Origin: Caballeronia terrestris
Lineage (GTDB): Bacteria; Pseudomonadota; Gammaproteobacteria; Burkholderiales; Burkholderiaceae
Length of the DNA: 64,000 nucleotides
Assembly (NCBI RefSeq): GCF_001544515.1
Contig: NZ_FCOL02000027.1
Coordinates: forward strand, 21,870 to 85,869
Direction of reading: 5' to 3'
Shown in pieces: positions 17,263 through 26,736 of the stretch. Both the position numbers and the translations under genes were made by a program. Each line of letters opens with the position of its first letter. Positions within the stretch are counted from its first letter, which is position 1. The notes under the pieces are model-generated. The model saw only the letters and a list, made by a program, of their open reading frames with translations, did no database searches and was not told the DNA's origin.

Positions 17263-18657
17263 ATGACCCAACACGACATACAAACCGCCCCGCCGGGATT
17301 GATCGCACAGCCTGCAATCGCAACAGATCAACCGCACCACCCGCCACACCCCGTCGCCCTTGACGACATTCCGCTCAACCGCTTTCACGTCAAGATCGCG
17401 GGCCTGACTTTCGGCGCGCATTTCACCGAAGGCTATGCGCTGGGCACCGTCGGCTATGCGCTATCGTCGCTGGACCGGCAGATTCCGCTCGATTCGTTCT
17501 GGATGGGCGCGCTCGGCAGTTCCGCGCTTATCGGCATCTTCCTCGGCAGCCTGTTTTTCGGCTGGCTGTCGGACCGGCTGGGCCGCCAGCGGATCTTTCT
17601 GACGAGTTTCGTGATCATCACCGTCGCGGCATTCATGCAATTCTTCGCGACCTCGCCGCTCGAACTGTTTCTGCTGCGCGTGTTGATCGGCATCGGAATG
17701 GGCGGCGACTTCACGGTCGGCCACGCGATTCTCGCGGAGTTCTCGCCGCGCAAACATCGCGGCGCGTTGCTCGGCTCGTTCAGCGTCGTATGGACGATCG
17801 GCTACGTGGCCGCGAACGTGCTCGGCCTACACTACGGCGATACGGTTCCGGACGCCTGGCGTTGGCTCCTGGCGTCGGCGAGCGTGCCCGCGCTGATCGT
17901 GCTGCTGCTGCGCATCGGCACGCCGGAGTCGCCGCGCTGGCTCCTCGGAAAAGGGCGCGCCGCCGAAGCGCACGCGATCGTCCGCAAGCACTTCGGGCCG
18001 CACGTCGCGCTTGATGCAGACGGCGCAACGAACGAACACGGCAGCAAAGGCGGCTATGCGCGGCTCTTCTGCCCCGACCTGATCCGGCGCACGCTGTTCA
18101 ACTGCGCGTTCTTCGTCTGCCTCGTCATTCCCTACTTTGCCATCTATACGTTTCTGCCGGACATTCTCAAGATCGTCGGATTGAACGACGGCTTCGGCGC
18201 CGATCTGCTGTTGAACGCGTTTCTGGTCATCGGCGCGGTGATCGGCATCGGGCTCACGATCAAGTTGCCGCGCCGGAGTTTCCTAATCGGCTCGTTCGCT
18301 GTCACGTGCGCGATGCTGCTTGCGCTGAGCGTGCTGCCCTCGTCGGCGACGCTTGCGATGATCCTCGCGTTCGCCGTCTTCACGCTGACGATGTCGGCGT
18401 TCAGCAATCTCGTCGGCGTGTTTCCGCCTGAGTGCTTCCCGACCGACGTGCGCGCCTGCGGCGTCGGACTCGCGATCGCGTGCAGCCGGCTCGGATCGGC
18501 GCTCGGCACGTTCTTGCTGCCGGTCGGCATCGCGCGATTCGGCTTCCCCACGACGATGATTGCGCTCGCAGGCGTTCTGCTGATCGGCATGATCGTCTCG
18601 ATCGCCTGGGCGCCGGAGACGAAAAACCTCACGCTGCGCGAAGCGAGCGGCGCCTGA
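17263..18657 (+). CDS. MFS transporter (sugar/acid porter type)
   Basis: A 464-residue major facilitator with 12 predicted membrane segments. The N-terminus is hydrophilic (to about residue 45). The loop 2-3 motif is GWLSDRLGRQRIF, and VGVFPPECFPTDVRACGVG is typical of the C-terminal half of sugar-porter and aromatic-acid/H+ symporter relatives. The start at 17263 is the first Met giving a sensible N-terminus; the frame is open to 17194. It belongs to the fae-AKR-ALDH operon and probably imports the substrate of those enzymes. Confidence 0.87.
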   Translation: MTQHDIQTAPPGLIAQPAIATDQPHHPPHPVALDDIPLNRFHVKIAGLTFGAHFTEGYALGTVGYALSSLDRQIPLDSFWMGALGSSALIGIFLGSLFFGWLSDRLGRQRIFLTSFVIITVAAFMQFFATSPLELFLLRVLIGIGMGGDFTVGHAILAEFSPRKHRGALLGSFSVVWTIGYVAANVLGLHYGDTVPDAWRWLLASASVPALIVLLLRIGTPESPRWLLGKGRAAEAHAIVRKHFGPHVALDADGATNEHGSKGGYARLFCPDLIRRTLFNCAFFVCLVIPYFAIYTFLPDILKIVGLNDGFGADLLLNAFLVIGAVIGIGLTIKLPRRSFLIGSFAVTCAMLLALSVLPSSATLAMILAFAVFTLTMSAFSNLVGVFPPECFPTDVRACGVGLAIACSRLGSALGTFLLPVGIARFGFPTTMIALAGVLLIGMIVSIAWAPETKNLTLREASGA

Positions 18658-19539
18658 TCACGCATAGTGAGGACGCGCGCCGGCCACTTCCGACAGCAGC
18701 CACGCGGCCAACGCGCTCACATGCCTGGACTCGACGTGCCTCTCCGGCACGTCGAGCCAGTATCCGTAAGGGCCGATAACCTCCACGTCCGACATCTTCA
18801 CGAGGACGCCGTCCGCAAGTTCGTCAGCGATCATGTTCAGGTCCACGACCGCGAGACCTACGCCGCGCCGGGCCGCGTGAATGGCCAGCTCAAGACTCGA
18901 GAATTCGATGCCGTCGTCGGCGAAACGTTGCGGCAGGCGCGCGGCGGCGAGCCAGTTGGGCCAGAGATCGAGGCGGATGTCGTCGTGCAGCACGTGCAGC
19001 GCCGGCAGGCGTTCAAGAAGCGGCGCGATGTCCTGGCCCTCCAGCGTCGCCGCACCGACGAGCGCATGGCGCTCCGTCATCAGCAGTTCCGAATACCCCT
19101 GCGCGAGCGGTTCACGGCCGAAGCGTATCGCGCAGTGGCAGGCGTCGTTCGGTTGCGTGCGCAGCGAGAGTTCGACGCCGGGCAACCCGACCGCTAAGGC
19201 GTTCAGGCGCGAAGACAGCCATTGTGTAGCGAAGGTCGGTGGCAAACAGACGATGAGCCTCTCGCGACGGGGGACGCCTTCCAACTGACGCGTGCCGCGC
19301 TCGATCAGATCGAAAGCTCCGGAGACGCACGGCATCAGCACGGCGCCCGCTGGCGTGAGGCGAATGCCCTTGTGGTCGCGCTCGAACAGCTTCACTTTGA
19401 GCGATTCCTCCAGCGCCTTGATCTGCCGGCTGACGGCGCCTTGCGTGACGCAAAGCGTCCGGGCCGCACGGTTGAAACTGAGATGACGCGCTGTTTCCTC
19501 GAAAAAACGCAATGCAATCAATGATGGCAATCGCCGCAT
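18658..19539 (-). CDS. LysR-family transcriptional regulator (GcvA-like)
   Basis: A 293-residue regulator. The winged helix-turn-helix is at residues 1-60 (ALRFFEETARHLSFNRAART then VTQGAVSRQIKALEESL) and a substrate-binding domain follows. It is convergent with the MFS gene with no spacer, the stop codons abutting at 18657/18658. Its likely target is the catabolic operon starting near 14171, although being at the far end it is not in the usual divergent arrangement. Confidence 0.88.
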   Translation of the reverse strand: MRRLPSLIALRFFEETARHLSFNRAARTLCVTQGAVSRQIKALEESLKVKLFERDHKGIRLTPAGAVLMPCVSGAFDLIERGTRQLEGVPRRERLIVCLPPTFATQWLSSRLNALAVGLPGVELSLRTQPNDACHCAIRFGREPLAQGYSELLMTERHALVGAATLEGQDIAPLLERLPALHVLHDDIRLDLWPNWLAAARLPQRFADDGIEFSSLELAIHAARRGVGLAVVDLNMIADELADGVLVKMSDVEVIGPYGYWLDVPERHVESRHVSALAAWLLSEVAGARPHYA

Positions 19540-20312
19540 GTCCGACCCTCGCTTGCCAGAACGTATCGCTCAATCCGGACCGTTAGTCCTATGGGATGAG
19601 CTTCGCATGGCTCAGCTTTGTTGTCGCCTCGGCTGAATGGTATGCGGGATGGGGGGAAATGTGGCGGGGTTTTGTGAATCGGGATTCGAGATTCGAATGC
19701 TTTTGAAGGGAGTTGGCCGTTGGTGGGCTGAAGCTGTTTGAGCCGCTTGGACCACTTGTGTCCTCAGATTGTTCGGGTCGCACGAGTTACCTCAAACACT
19801 CGCACTCCCGATCCATCTAAAGCTCGACCGTTATCGATCTTGCATTTGCTGACCACTCAGAGTTTTGTATGCATGCAGTGAGCAGAAGGAAACGCTTGAT
19901 GCGCTGCTGTATAGACACAAAAAGCCGTGACGGATTCAACCGGTCAACGCATCACGCAAGTTTTCCGCAAAAGTCTCGGTGGTGTCAAAAGAATCCGCCT
20001 ACCCGCTCCTGCAGCCGAATTATATTCGCGCCAATTGTGGAGTGCCCGTTCCTTCATTCTATTTTGCCTAAGCCGTTGCGCCGCGGCCAAACTCCTCAGT
20101 CAAATCTTCGCTTTACTCTTGAGATAATGAAACGCGTCTGTATCCGGTAAGGACCGCAGTGTCGCGTTAATGAATTCCCGGGTTACATCCGGGCTCCAAG
20201 TCGCTACCTCTGCGGTGTCGATAAGCCCCAACCAGCCTGATCTGTTCAAACCCGTTATCTGAATTTAAAGATTTTGCTTAACTTGGCTAGAGAACGAGGC
20301 AAAGCATCGGCT
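19540..20312. other. Intergenic stretch of atypical composition
   Basis: About 770 bp without a convincing gene. It is visibly richer in A+T than its flanks, and short frames within it use rare codons. No terminal inverted repeats, transposase remnant, tRNA end or long direct repeats were found. It probably belongs with the small gene at 20313-20618 to an accessory insertion. Confidence 0.4.
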
Positions 20313-20618
20313 TCATTTATCAACGAAGTACGGGTCCAGCCCCGACGATTTGTTTTGGGTGACATTCCTGAAGGCAATGACGCTAGACTCTTCAATAGCG
20401 TCCAGGGGAGATATGGCTGAGGTGGTGAATATAGCCTGCTTCTGCTCAAAACTGCTGCGTGCCTGCTGAGATCTTTCACGATCACTATCCGCGACGTCTT
20501 TTCGGGCGATCAGGCACAGCGCGATGTCGCCAACTAAAGCCTCTATCGCGGCAGCACAAAGAATCACGCACGCGACGCCTGCCCTCGTTTTGCATTCTTT
20601 CTCGGCCAAGTCGAACAT
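20313..20618 (-). CDS. Small helical protein of unknown function, foreign-looking
   Basis: A 101-residue protein starting MFDLAEKECKTRAGVACVIL, with ATG at 20618 (a TTG seven codons upstream is possible). The N-terminal half has the pattern ACVILCAAAIEALVGDIA, resembling the first helices of several HEPN-like families, but the RxxxxH motif is not seen. Codons such as AGA, AGG, ATA and TTA are used, unlike the neighbours, which suggests transfer. It may be a truncated remnant of a longer protein. It lies between a LysR gene and hpnG. Confidence 0.4.
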   Translation of the reverse strand: MFDLAEKECKTRAGVACVILCAAAIEALVGDIALCLIARKDVADSDRERSQQARSSFEQKQAIFTTSAISPLDAIEESSVIAFRNVTQNKSSGLDPYFVDK

Positions 20619-20791
20619 GAAGCTCGAGTGAAAGTACAAACGATTGTTTCGGGCGTGCTGTCATGGGTTGTATGCTCCGCTACGCGATTAAGAGTCGAGG
20701 GATGCGCGTCGGGCATATTTTGAAGACGAAGTTTTCCTCCGCTTCCTAACTTGGAACAGCGGTGTTGTATCAACCAGTTGTATCCGAAGTC

Positions 20792-21484
20792 TCAATCAAA
20801 CGCCAGCGCCCCAGCAGCACCCATCGCCTGCCGCGCCTGCACGAGCGACGTCCGCGCCGCGCGCGCATCACCAGCGAGCCGCAGCAACGCGCCCAACTGC
20901 GACGGTTGCCGCAACAACTCGCGAAGAATAGGCGCGATAGCCGTATGCCCATCGTCACGCAAACCGGCGGTCGCAGCAGTCGGCAAAGTCCGCCAAGCCG
21001 GATCGACGATTGCGCGACAGACCGCAAACGGCAAGCCACGCGCGGAAGCAATCGCCCCCGCAATATGCGACTCCATATCGACAGCAAGCGCTCCCGTCGA
21101 CTGAAACAACGACCATTTCTCCTGCTCGCTTGTAACCGGCGCCGTCACCCCAGCCATCACCCCGCGCAGCATCCGGAAGCCAACAGGCAAAGCACCGGCG
21201 ATACGATTCGACCAAGTCACATCGGTAGCAATCCGACCCAACGGTCCAACCACCGCATCCGCCACGATCAACGTCCCTGCTTCGAGATCCGGCGCTAGCC
21301 CCCCCGCCGTCCCGAAACTGACGATGCCCGAACACCCGCGCGCCACCGCTTCGCTCAGCGCGCGTTCGAGCCAGTCGGCGCGCGCGGCGAACACGACATC
21401 GATGCCGCGTCCGCGAACGATTTTCGCCTCGAACGCCATGCCGGTAACGGCGAGCACGGGCACGCCCGTCCGCGCATCGCTCAC
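20792..21484 (-). CDS. hpnG: Hopanoid-associated phosphorylase HpnG
   Basis: Nucleosidase/phosphorylase that removes adenine from adenosyl-hopane to give ribosyl-hopane, the step after HpnH. The 230-residue product has a purine nucleoside phosphorylase fold with VLAVTGMAFEAKIV, CSGIVSFGTAGGLAPDL and the nucleoside-binding ALAVDMESHIA. The start is taken as GTG at 21484, which overlaps the shc stop (ATGTGA). No good ATG lies nearby and the upstream frame is the shadow of shc. It is the last gene of the hpnD-hpnE-shc-hpnG operon. Confidence 0.9.
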   Translation of the reverse strand: MSDARTGVPVLAVTGMAFEAKIVRGRGIDVVFAARADWLERALSEAVARGCSGIVSFGTAGGLAPDLEAGTLIVADAVVGPLGRIATDVTWSNRIAGALPVGFRMLRGVMAGVTAPVTSEQEKWSLFQSTGALAVDMESHIAGAIASARGLPFAVCRAIVDPAWRTLPTAATAGLRDDGHTAIAPILRELLRQPSQLGALLRLAGDARAARTSLVQARQAMGAAGALAFD

Positions 21485-23472
21485 ATCGCCGCCGTCACGC
21501 GCGATAAACCTTCGCGCGTCATATACCGATAACGCGTCAGCGCCCACAGCGGGAAAAACTTGCGATACCCGTGATAACGCAGATAGAAAACCCGCGGAAA
21601 ACCCGTCGCGGTGAACCGCGTTTCGTCCCACAGACCGTGCTCGCGCTGCGTCGCTTGCAGATACGCGACGCCGCGCGCCACCGCCGGGTGATCGATCTCG
21701 CCCGCCGCCATCAAACCGAGCAAGGCCCACGCGGTCTGCGACGCGGTACTTGGCGCCGCTTCGAATCCGCGATAGTCGAGCTTGTAGCTTTCGCCGTCCT
21801 CGCCCCAGCCGCCATCGGCGTTCTGGATGCCGATCAGCCATTCGGCCGCGCGCCGAACGCGCGAATCGGTCGGCGTAAGACCCGCCGCGTTCAGCGCGCA
21901 AAGCGCCGACCACGTCCCGTAGACGTAGTTCATGCCCCAGCGGCCGTACCAGCTTCCGTCGCTTTCCTGCGCGCGCAGGATGTAGTCGAGCGCGCGGCGG
22001 GCCGGCTCACTGTTCGCGGGCGTTTCGCCGAGTTCGGCGAGCATCGACAAACAGCGCGCCGAGACGTCGACGGTCGGCGGATCGAGCAGCGCGCCGTGGT
22101 CCGAAAACGGGATGTTGTTCAGGTACAACTGCGTGTTTTCGGGTTCGAATGCGCCCCAGCCGCCGTCGCTGCTCTGCATCCCGACGACCCATTCACGCGC
22201 CCGGGCGATCGCGTTTCCATAAAGCGCGGTGCCGTTTTCGCGGTCAGCGCGCTGCATCGCCATCACGACGACGGCCGTATCGTCGACATCGGGGTAATGC
22301 GGGTTCGCGAACTGGAACGCCCAGCCGCCGGGCCGAACGTCCGGCCGGCGCGAGATCCAGTCACCGCGCACATCCAGAATCTGCAGCGGACGCAGCCATT
22401 CCAGCCCGCGCGCTACCGCCGCCCGCGCCTTCGGCATACCAGTTTCGAGCAGCGCATGCGCCGCAAGCGACGTATCCCAGACAGGCGAAAGACACGGCTG
22501 GCAATACGCCTCCCCTTCCGGCGCTTCGTCGATGACGAGCAGTTTCTCCAACGATCGTCGGGCAATCGCGCGATTCGGATGATCTTCCGGATAGCCGAGC
22601 ACGTCATACATCATCACGGAATTAGCCATCGCGGGATAAATCGCGCCGAGACCGTCCTCGCCGTTCAGCCTCTCGTCGACGAATTCGACTGCCTTGCGAA
22701 TCGCCCGCTCGCGCGTCGTGCGCGGAAACAGGCCGTCCACGGTGCGCAGCACTTCATCGACGACACGAAAAAACGCAAACCATCCCTTGCTCTGGTGCGG
22801 CGCGCGCTTCAGCAAGCCCACATTTACTGGCGCCTCGTGAAACAACTCATCGATCCGCACGCCGCGCGGATTGCGCGCGAGCGGTCGCTTCGCGTTCAGC
22901 ACGATCATCGGGACGATCACCGTGCGCGCCCAGTACGACACCTTCGTCAAATGGAACGGGAACCACTGCGGCAGCAGCATCATTTCGACGGGCATCATCG
23001 GCACCGCGCGCCACGGCAGCGCGCCGTACAGCGCGAGTTGCAAACGCGTGAACACGTTGGACTGCTCTGCGCCGCCCGCAGCCAGGATCGCGCGTCGGGC
23101 GCGCCGCATGTGCTCGGCATCGGGCGAATCGCCGATCATCTTCAGCGCGAAATACGCCTTGACGCTCGCGCTGATGTTCATCGCACCCTCGGCGAAAAGC
23201 GGCCATCCTCCGTCATCGAGCTGAATACGTCGCAGATAACGGCCGATCTTTGCTTCGAGTTCGAGGTTCGGCGTCTCGCCGAGGTAATGCACGAGCAGCA
23301 CGTACTCGGCGGGAATCGTGGCGTCGGCTTCGAGTTCGTAGAGCCAGTAGCCGTCGGCGAATTGGGCGTCGAGCAGCGTGTCCGTCGCTTTCGCGACCGC
23401 TGCGTCGAGCCGGGCCCCCTGCGAGGCAACAGGAGCGAGCCGCTCGAGGCCCGGCATGGTGGTGTCGTTCAT
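21481..23472 (-). CDS. shc: Squalene-hopene cyclase
   Basis: A 663-residue class II terpene cyclase converting squalene to hopene/hopanol at the inner membrane. The proton-donating motif DVDDTA is near residue 395. Several QW-type repeats are visible (DGGWPLF, DGGWGAFEP, DGSWYGRWG, DGGWGEDGESY). The Tyr/Trp-rich C-terminus (FYLRYHGYRKFFPLWAL) is typical. The start overlaps the hpnE end by 4 bp, and the stop overlaps the hpnG GTG. Burkholderiaceae often have a second cyclase elsewhere, which is not in this window. Confidence 0.96.
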   Translation of the reverse strand: MNDTTMPGLERLAPVASQGARLDAAVAKATDTLLDAQFADGYWLYELEADATIPAEYVLLVHYLGETPNLELEAKIGRYLRRIQLDDGGWPLFAEGAMNISASVKAYFALKMIGDSPDAEHMRRARRAILAAGGAEQSNVFTRLQLALYGALPWRAVPMMPVEMMLLPQWFPFHLTKVSYWARTVIVPMIVLNAKRPLARNPRGVRIDELFHEAPVNVGLLKRAPHQSKGWFAFFRVVDEVLRTVDGLFPRTTRERAIRKAVEFVDERLNGEDGLGAIYPAMANSVMMYDVLGYPEDHPNRAIARRSLEKLLVIDEAPEGEAYCQPCLSPVWDTSLAAHALLETGMPKARAAVARGLEWLRPLQILDVRGDWISRRPDVRPGGWAFQFANPHYPDVDDTAVVVMAMQRADRENGTALYGNAIARAREWVVGMQSSDGGWGAFEPENTQLYLNNIPFSDHGALLDPPTVDVSARCLSMLAELGETPANSEPARRALDYILRAQESDGSWYGRWGMNYVYGTWSALCALNAAGLTPTDSRVRRAAEWLIGIQNADGGWGEDGESYKLDYRGFEAAPSTASQTAWALLGLMAAGEIDHPAVARGVAYLQATQREHGLWDETRFTATGFPRVFYLRYHGYRKFFPLWALTRYRYMTREGLSRVTAAM

Positions 23473-24743
23473 GATCTTTCCATCGATGGGTTCATCAGCG
23501 CATCCGCGGCCTGCTGTCCGGAGCGGATCGAGCCCTCAATTGTGGCGGGCAGGCCGGTGGCGGTCCAGTCGCCCGCCAGCATCAGATTGGGCCAGCGCGT
23601 GCGCGTCGCGGGGCGCAGGCTTTCCTGGCTTGGGATGGCGGCGAAAGTCGCGCTCCGTTCAATGACAATTTGCGACAACGGCATCGGCGCGGCGGGCAAT
23701 CCGGCGACGGCCACCACCTCGCGCCAGAGCATTTTGGCGAGTTCGTCGTGCGGCGTGTCGATCAAACGGTCGGCGCTGCTGACCGTCATCGACATCCGGC
23801 CGTCGTAGGCGAAAAGCCAGTGGCCGACGCCGTTCAGCACGCACGTCATCGGCGGGAAGCCATGCGGCGGATCGACCGCGAAATGTGCTACCAGAATCGC
23901 GCGGAATTCATTCGGCGCCGTCAGTTCCGGCACGAGCGTCTGCGCGACGTCCGGCGGCACGGCGAGCACGACGCCGTCGCTCGCCGCGACCGCGAGCGGC
24001 CCGCTGCCGAAATCGAGCGAACTCACGCGCGGCTGAGAATCGCTGCCGGTAAAGCCGATGCCTTCGAGCCGCGCGCCGAGCCGGATATCGGCGCCGCCGT
24101 ATTGCAGAAGCCTCAGCGCCGGTTCGACGAACGCGCGGCCCAAGGCAGCCTTCGCCGTTAGCGGCCGGCACGCCTGCCCACCCGCCGCGAGCGTTTCGCG
24201 CAGCACTTGCGCGGCGAGCAGCGCACTCGCCTCGGCGGGCTCGGCGTTCATCGCCGCGCGCAGGAACGGCCGCGCGAGCGCGTCCCAGACACGGCCCTGC
24301 GCGCGCATCGACTCCGCGACCGTGCGGCCTGGCTTCGCCCACAACAGCGACGCGAGCGGCAGATAGTCGGCCGGCTGCGTGCCGGGCACGCGCGCTTGCG
24401 GGTCGAAGATCCACTTCGGCAGACGGCCGGACGACAGACGCAGCGTCCAGCGCGCGCTGTCCTTCAAATCGAAGAACGGATAGTCGGGCTGCGTCGGGCC
24501 GACCAGTTCTTCGGCCGCGCCGATCGCGCGCGCATACGCGAGCGTCGCGTAATTACCGGACACGATGAAGTGGTTGCCGTTGTCGATCGTGGCGTTGAGC
24601 GTCGCGTCGAAATACGACCGGCAGCGCCCGCCCGCGTGCGGCGCGGCTTCGTGCAGCACGACGCGCGCGCCGCGCCGCTGCAATTGGACCGCTGCGGCGA
24701 GGCCCGACAGGCCGGCGCCGATCACGTGCACGAGTCGGGACAT
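23469..24743 (-). CDS. hpnE: Hydroxysqualene dehydroxylase HpnE
   Basis: FAD-dependent amine-oxidase-type enzyme reducing hydroxysqualene to squalene. The 424-residue product begins with a dinucleotide-binding motif, VIGAGLSGLAAAVQLQRRGA, followed by HEAAPHAGGRCRSY. The FAD-binding C-terminal stretch is LMLAGDWTATGLPATIEGSI. Its ATG overlaps the hpnD stop (TGATG) and its end overlaps shc by 4 bp. Confidence 0.95.
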   Translation of the reverse strand: MSRLVHVIGAGLSGLAAAVQLQRRGARVVLHEAAPHAGGRCRSYFDATLNATIDNGNHFIVSGNYATLAYARAIGAAEELVGPTQPDYPFFDLKDSARWTLRLSSGRLPKWIFDPQARVPGTQPADYLPLASLLWAKPGRTVAESMRAQGRVWDALARPFLRAAMNAEPAEASALLAAQVLRETLAAGGQACRPLTAKAALGRAFVEPALRLLQYGGADIRLGARLEGIGFTGSDSQPRVSSLDFGSGPLAVAASDGVVLAVPPDVAQTLVPELTAPNEFRAILVAHFAVDPPHGFPPMTCVLNGVGHWLFAYDGRMSMTVSSADRLIDTPHDELAKMLWREVVAVAGLPAAPMPLSQIVIERSATFAAIPSQESLRPATRTRWPNLMLAGDWTATGLPATIEGSIRSGQQAADALMNPSMERS

Positions 24744-25591
24744 CAGAAAACGTTACGCGCGACGATCCACAACAGGCGCGAACGCGGCGTACGGACTTTC
24801 GTGCGCGGCAGGTCGAAGCCGCGCTTGAGATTGGCGTCGAGCACGCACCGGTACGCGCCCGCCATGATGCGCGGCGCGCGCACCTGGGCGCGGGGCGACG
24901 CGGCCATGATCGCGTTCGATTGCGTGAAGTGCCCGCGAGCGCGTTCGGCGAGAAGCGCGCAGACGGCCGGCAAGCGCGCATCGGCGATGATCGATGCGGG
25001 ATCGGTCGTCGAGATGCCTTCGCGCGACAGCAGTTCGCGCGGCAAATACACGCGGCCGATGCCGGCGTCTTCGTCGATATCGCGCAGGATGTTGGTCAGT
25101 TGCAGCGCGCGGCCGAGATGATGCGCCAGGCGCCGGCCGGCGTCTTCGTGCATCCCGAATATCCTCACCGACAGCCGCCCGACCGCACTCGCGACGCGAT
25201 CGCAATACACGTCGAGCGTGGCTTCGTCGGGCGCGACGATATCGCCGGCGGCGTCCATCGCCATGCCGTCGATCACGGCGTGGAAGTCGTCGCGGGAAAG
25301 CTGGAAGGCGTGGATGTGGCGCGTGAGCGCTTCGAGCGACTTCTTAGGCGTGCCGGTATAGCAGGCGTCGATGTCGGCGCGCCAGCGGTCGAGCGCGACC
25401 GCGCGCTCGCGGCGGGGCAGCGTGCCTTCGTCGGCGATATCGTCGACTGCGCGGCAGAACGCGTAGATCTGGTACATCGCGTCCCGCTGCGCAGCCGGCA
25501 GGATGCGCATCGCGAGATAGAACGAGCTGCCCGTGCTCACCTTGGCGGCATCAGGGGCGGCATCGTCGACGCTCAGATTGGAAACGGCCAA
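24743..25591 (-). CDS. hpnD: Presqualene diphosphate synthase HpnD
   Basis: Condenses two farnesyl diphosphates to presqualene diphosphate. The 282-residue product has the two Asp-rich trans-prenyltransferase motifs, AFCRAVDDIADE (about residue 45) and LTNILRDIDEDAGIGRVYLP (about residue 165). It is the first gene of the overlapping hpnD-hpnE-shc-hpnG operon. The usual partner hpnC (hydroxysqualene synthase) is not adjacent here; it must lie elsewhere if the HpnCDE route is complete. Confidence 0.95.
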   Translation of the reverse strand: MAVSNLSVDDAAPDAAKVSTGSSFYLAMRILPAAQRDAMYQIYAFCRAVDDIADEGTLPRRERAVALDRWRADIDACYTGTPKKSLEALTRHIHAFQLSRDDFHAVIDGMAMDAAGDIVAPDEATLDVYCDRVASAVGRLSVRIFGMHEDAGRRLAHHLGRALQLTNILRDIDEDAGIGRVYLPRELLSREGISTTDPASIIADARLPAVCALLAERARGHFTQSNAIMAASPRAQVRAPRIMAGAYRCVLDANLKRGFDLPRTKVRTPRSRLLWIVARNVF

Positions 25592-25733
25592 GTCGAACTC
25601 CGCTGTGGCGCCCCCACGGGCAATTTAAGGGATCGCGCGCTGCGCTCACGCGTCCCGAAGGCGGGGGCAAATTGCCGAAAGCGAACAGATAGACCAGCGC
25701 GCGCCGGTCCGCACAGCACCGGAAGCGGCGAAA

Positions 25734-25742
25734 AGTATAGCA
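25734..25742 (-). promoter_or_regulatory. Extended -10 candidate for the hpnD operon
   Basis: On the minus strand TGCTATACT is an extended -10 (TGN plus TATACT), about 140 bp before the hpnD ATG. No good -35 was seen at the right distance. It would allow the hopanoid operon to be transcribed separately from the upstream signalling genes on the same strand. Confidence 0.3.
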
Positions 25743-25794
25743 ATAATCGGCCCTTTTCGCGCTCATCCGGCCGGTGCTTCGGCCGCGCGCGCAA

Positions 25795-26736
25795 TCAGAC
25801 GAATCCGACGCTGCGGTTGCGTCCCTGCCGTTTCGCGCTGTAGAGCGCGGCATCGGCTTCGTTGATGAGCGCCTCGTAGGACGAGGTCGCGTCCTTTCTC
25901 GCCTGCGTGCCGCCGAAACTCGCCGACACGGTCACGCGCGTGCCGTGCACGTCGATTGGCGTCTCGCAGATCGCGCGCCGCACTTTCTCGGCGACGAACA
26001 TCGCGTCGTCGAAGCCGGTGCACGGCAAGAGCAGCGCGAATTCCTCGCCGCCGAAGCGGCCGAACACGTCCTGCACGCGCACCGTCTGCGCGACGCGCCC
26101 GGCCATCACGCGCAGCACGGTGTCGCCGACCAGATGGCCGTGTTCGTCGTTGATGCGCTTGAAATGGTCGATGTCGAAGAGCAGCAGCGACAGCTCGCCG
26201 CCGTAGCGATGCCAGCGCGCGAATTCGTCGGCAAGACGCAGCTCGAAATAGCGGCGGTTCGCGATGCCCGTCAGGCCGTCGCGATCGGCGTATTCCTGGA
26301 GTTTCGCGACCGCTTCGTCACGGGCGCGCTGCATCATGCTCGCGTGCGTGGCATCGGAAATCGTGACGCAGACCGCCACCACGTCGCGCTCGCGCGTGAG
26401 CGGCATGAACGTGCAGTCCTGCTGCATGAAGTCGACGCCGCCCGTAATCGGCCGGTCGTGGTCGAATTTGAAGAGATACGGCCGCTGCTCCCACGAGCTG
26501 AACGCGAAACTGCCGAGCTGGAACACGCTTTCGACCTTGCGCGTGAGCCACACGCGCGGAAGCTCGGGAAAGCTCGCGAAAATCGATTTGCCGATCACCT
26601 GCTCGGCCGTCTTGCCGCTGTGGTCCTGCATGAAACGGTTCCACATCACGACGTTCAGGTCGCGATCGAGCACGAAAATCCCGAATCCGACCCGCTCGAC
26701 GACCAGTTCGCTCAGCACGAGCCGCAGTTCGTTCAT
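25795..26736 (-). CDS. PAS-GGDEF diguanylate cyclase
   Basis: A 313-residue protein. A PAS-like domain lies at about residues 10-120 (GFGIFVLDRDLNVVMWNRFM). The GGDEF domain spans about 150-310, with DGLTGIANRRYFE, LLLFDIDHFKRINDEHGH and the active-site loop FGGEEF. It should make cyclic di-GMP; no inhibitory RxxD is evident directly before FGGEEF. It has no membrane segment. The start at 26736 overlaps the CheC gene by ATGA; the long upstream extension of the frame is a shadow of CheC. Confidence 0.9.
   Translation of the reverse strand: MNELRLVLSELVVERVGFGIFVLDRDLNVVMWNRFMQDHSGKTAEQVIGKSIFASFPELPRVWLTRKVESVFQLGSFAFSSWEQRPYLFKFDHDRPITGGVDFMQQDCTFMPLTRERDVVAVCVTISDATHASMMQRARDEAVAKLQEYADRDGLTGIANRRYFELRLADEFARWHRYGGELSLLLFDIDHFKRINDEHGHLVGDTVLRVMAGRVAQTVRVQDVFGRFGGEEFALLLPCTGFDDAMFVAEKVRRAICETPIDVHGTRVTVSASFGGTQARKDATSSYEALINEADAALYSAKRQGRNRSVGFV

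Noticed and set aside
19540..20791. Possible insertion sequence or genomic island in the atypical gap
   Set aside because: No transposase or integrase fragment, terminal repeats, target duplication or tRNA end could be seen, so only atypical composition is reported.
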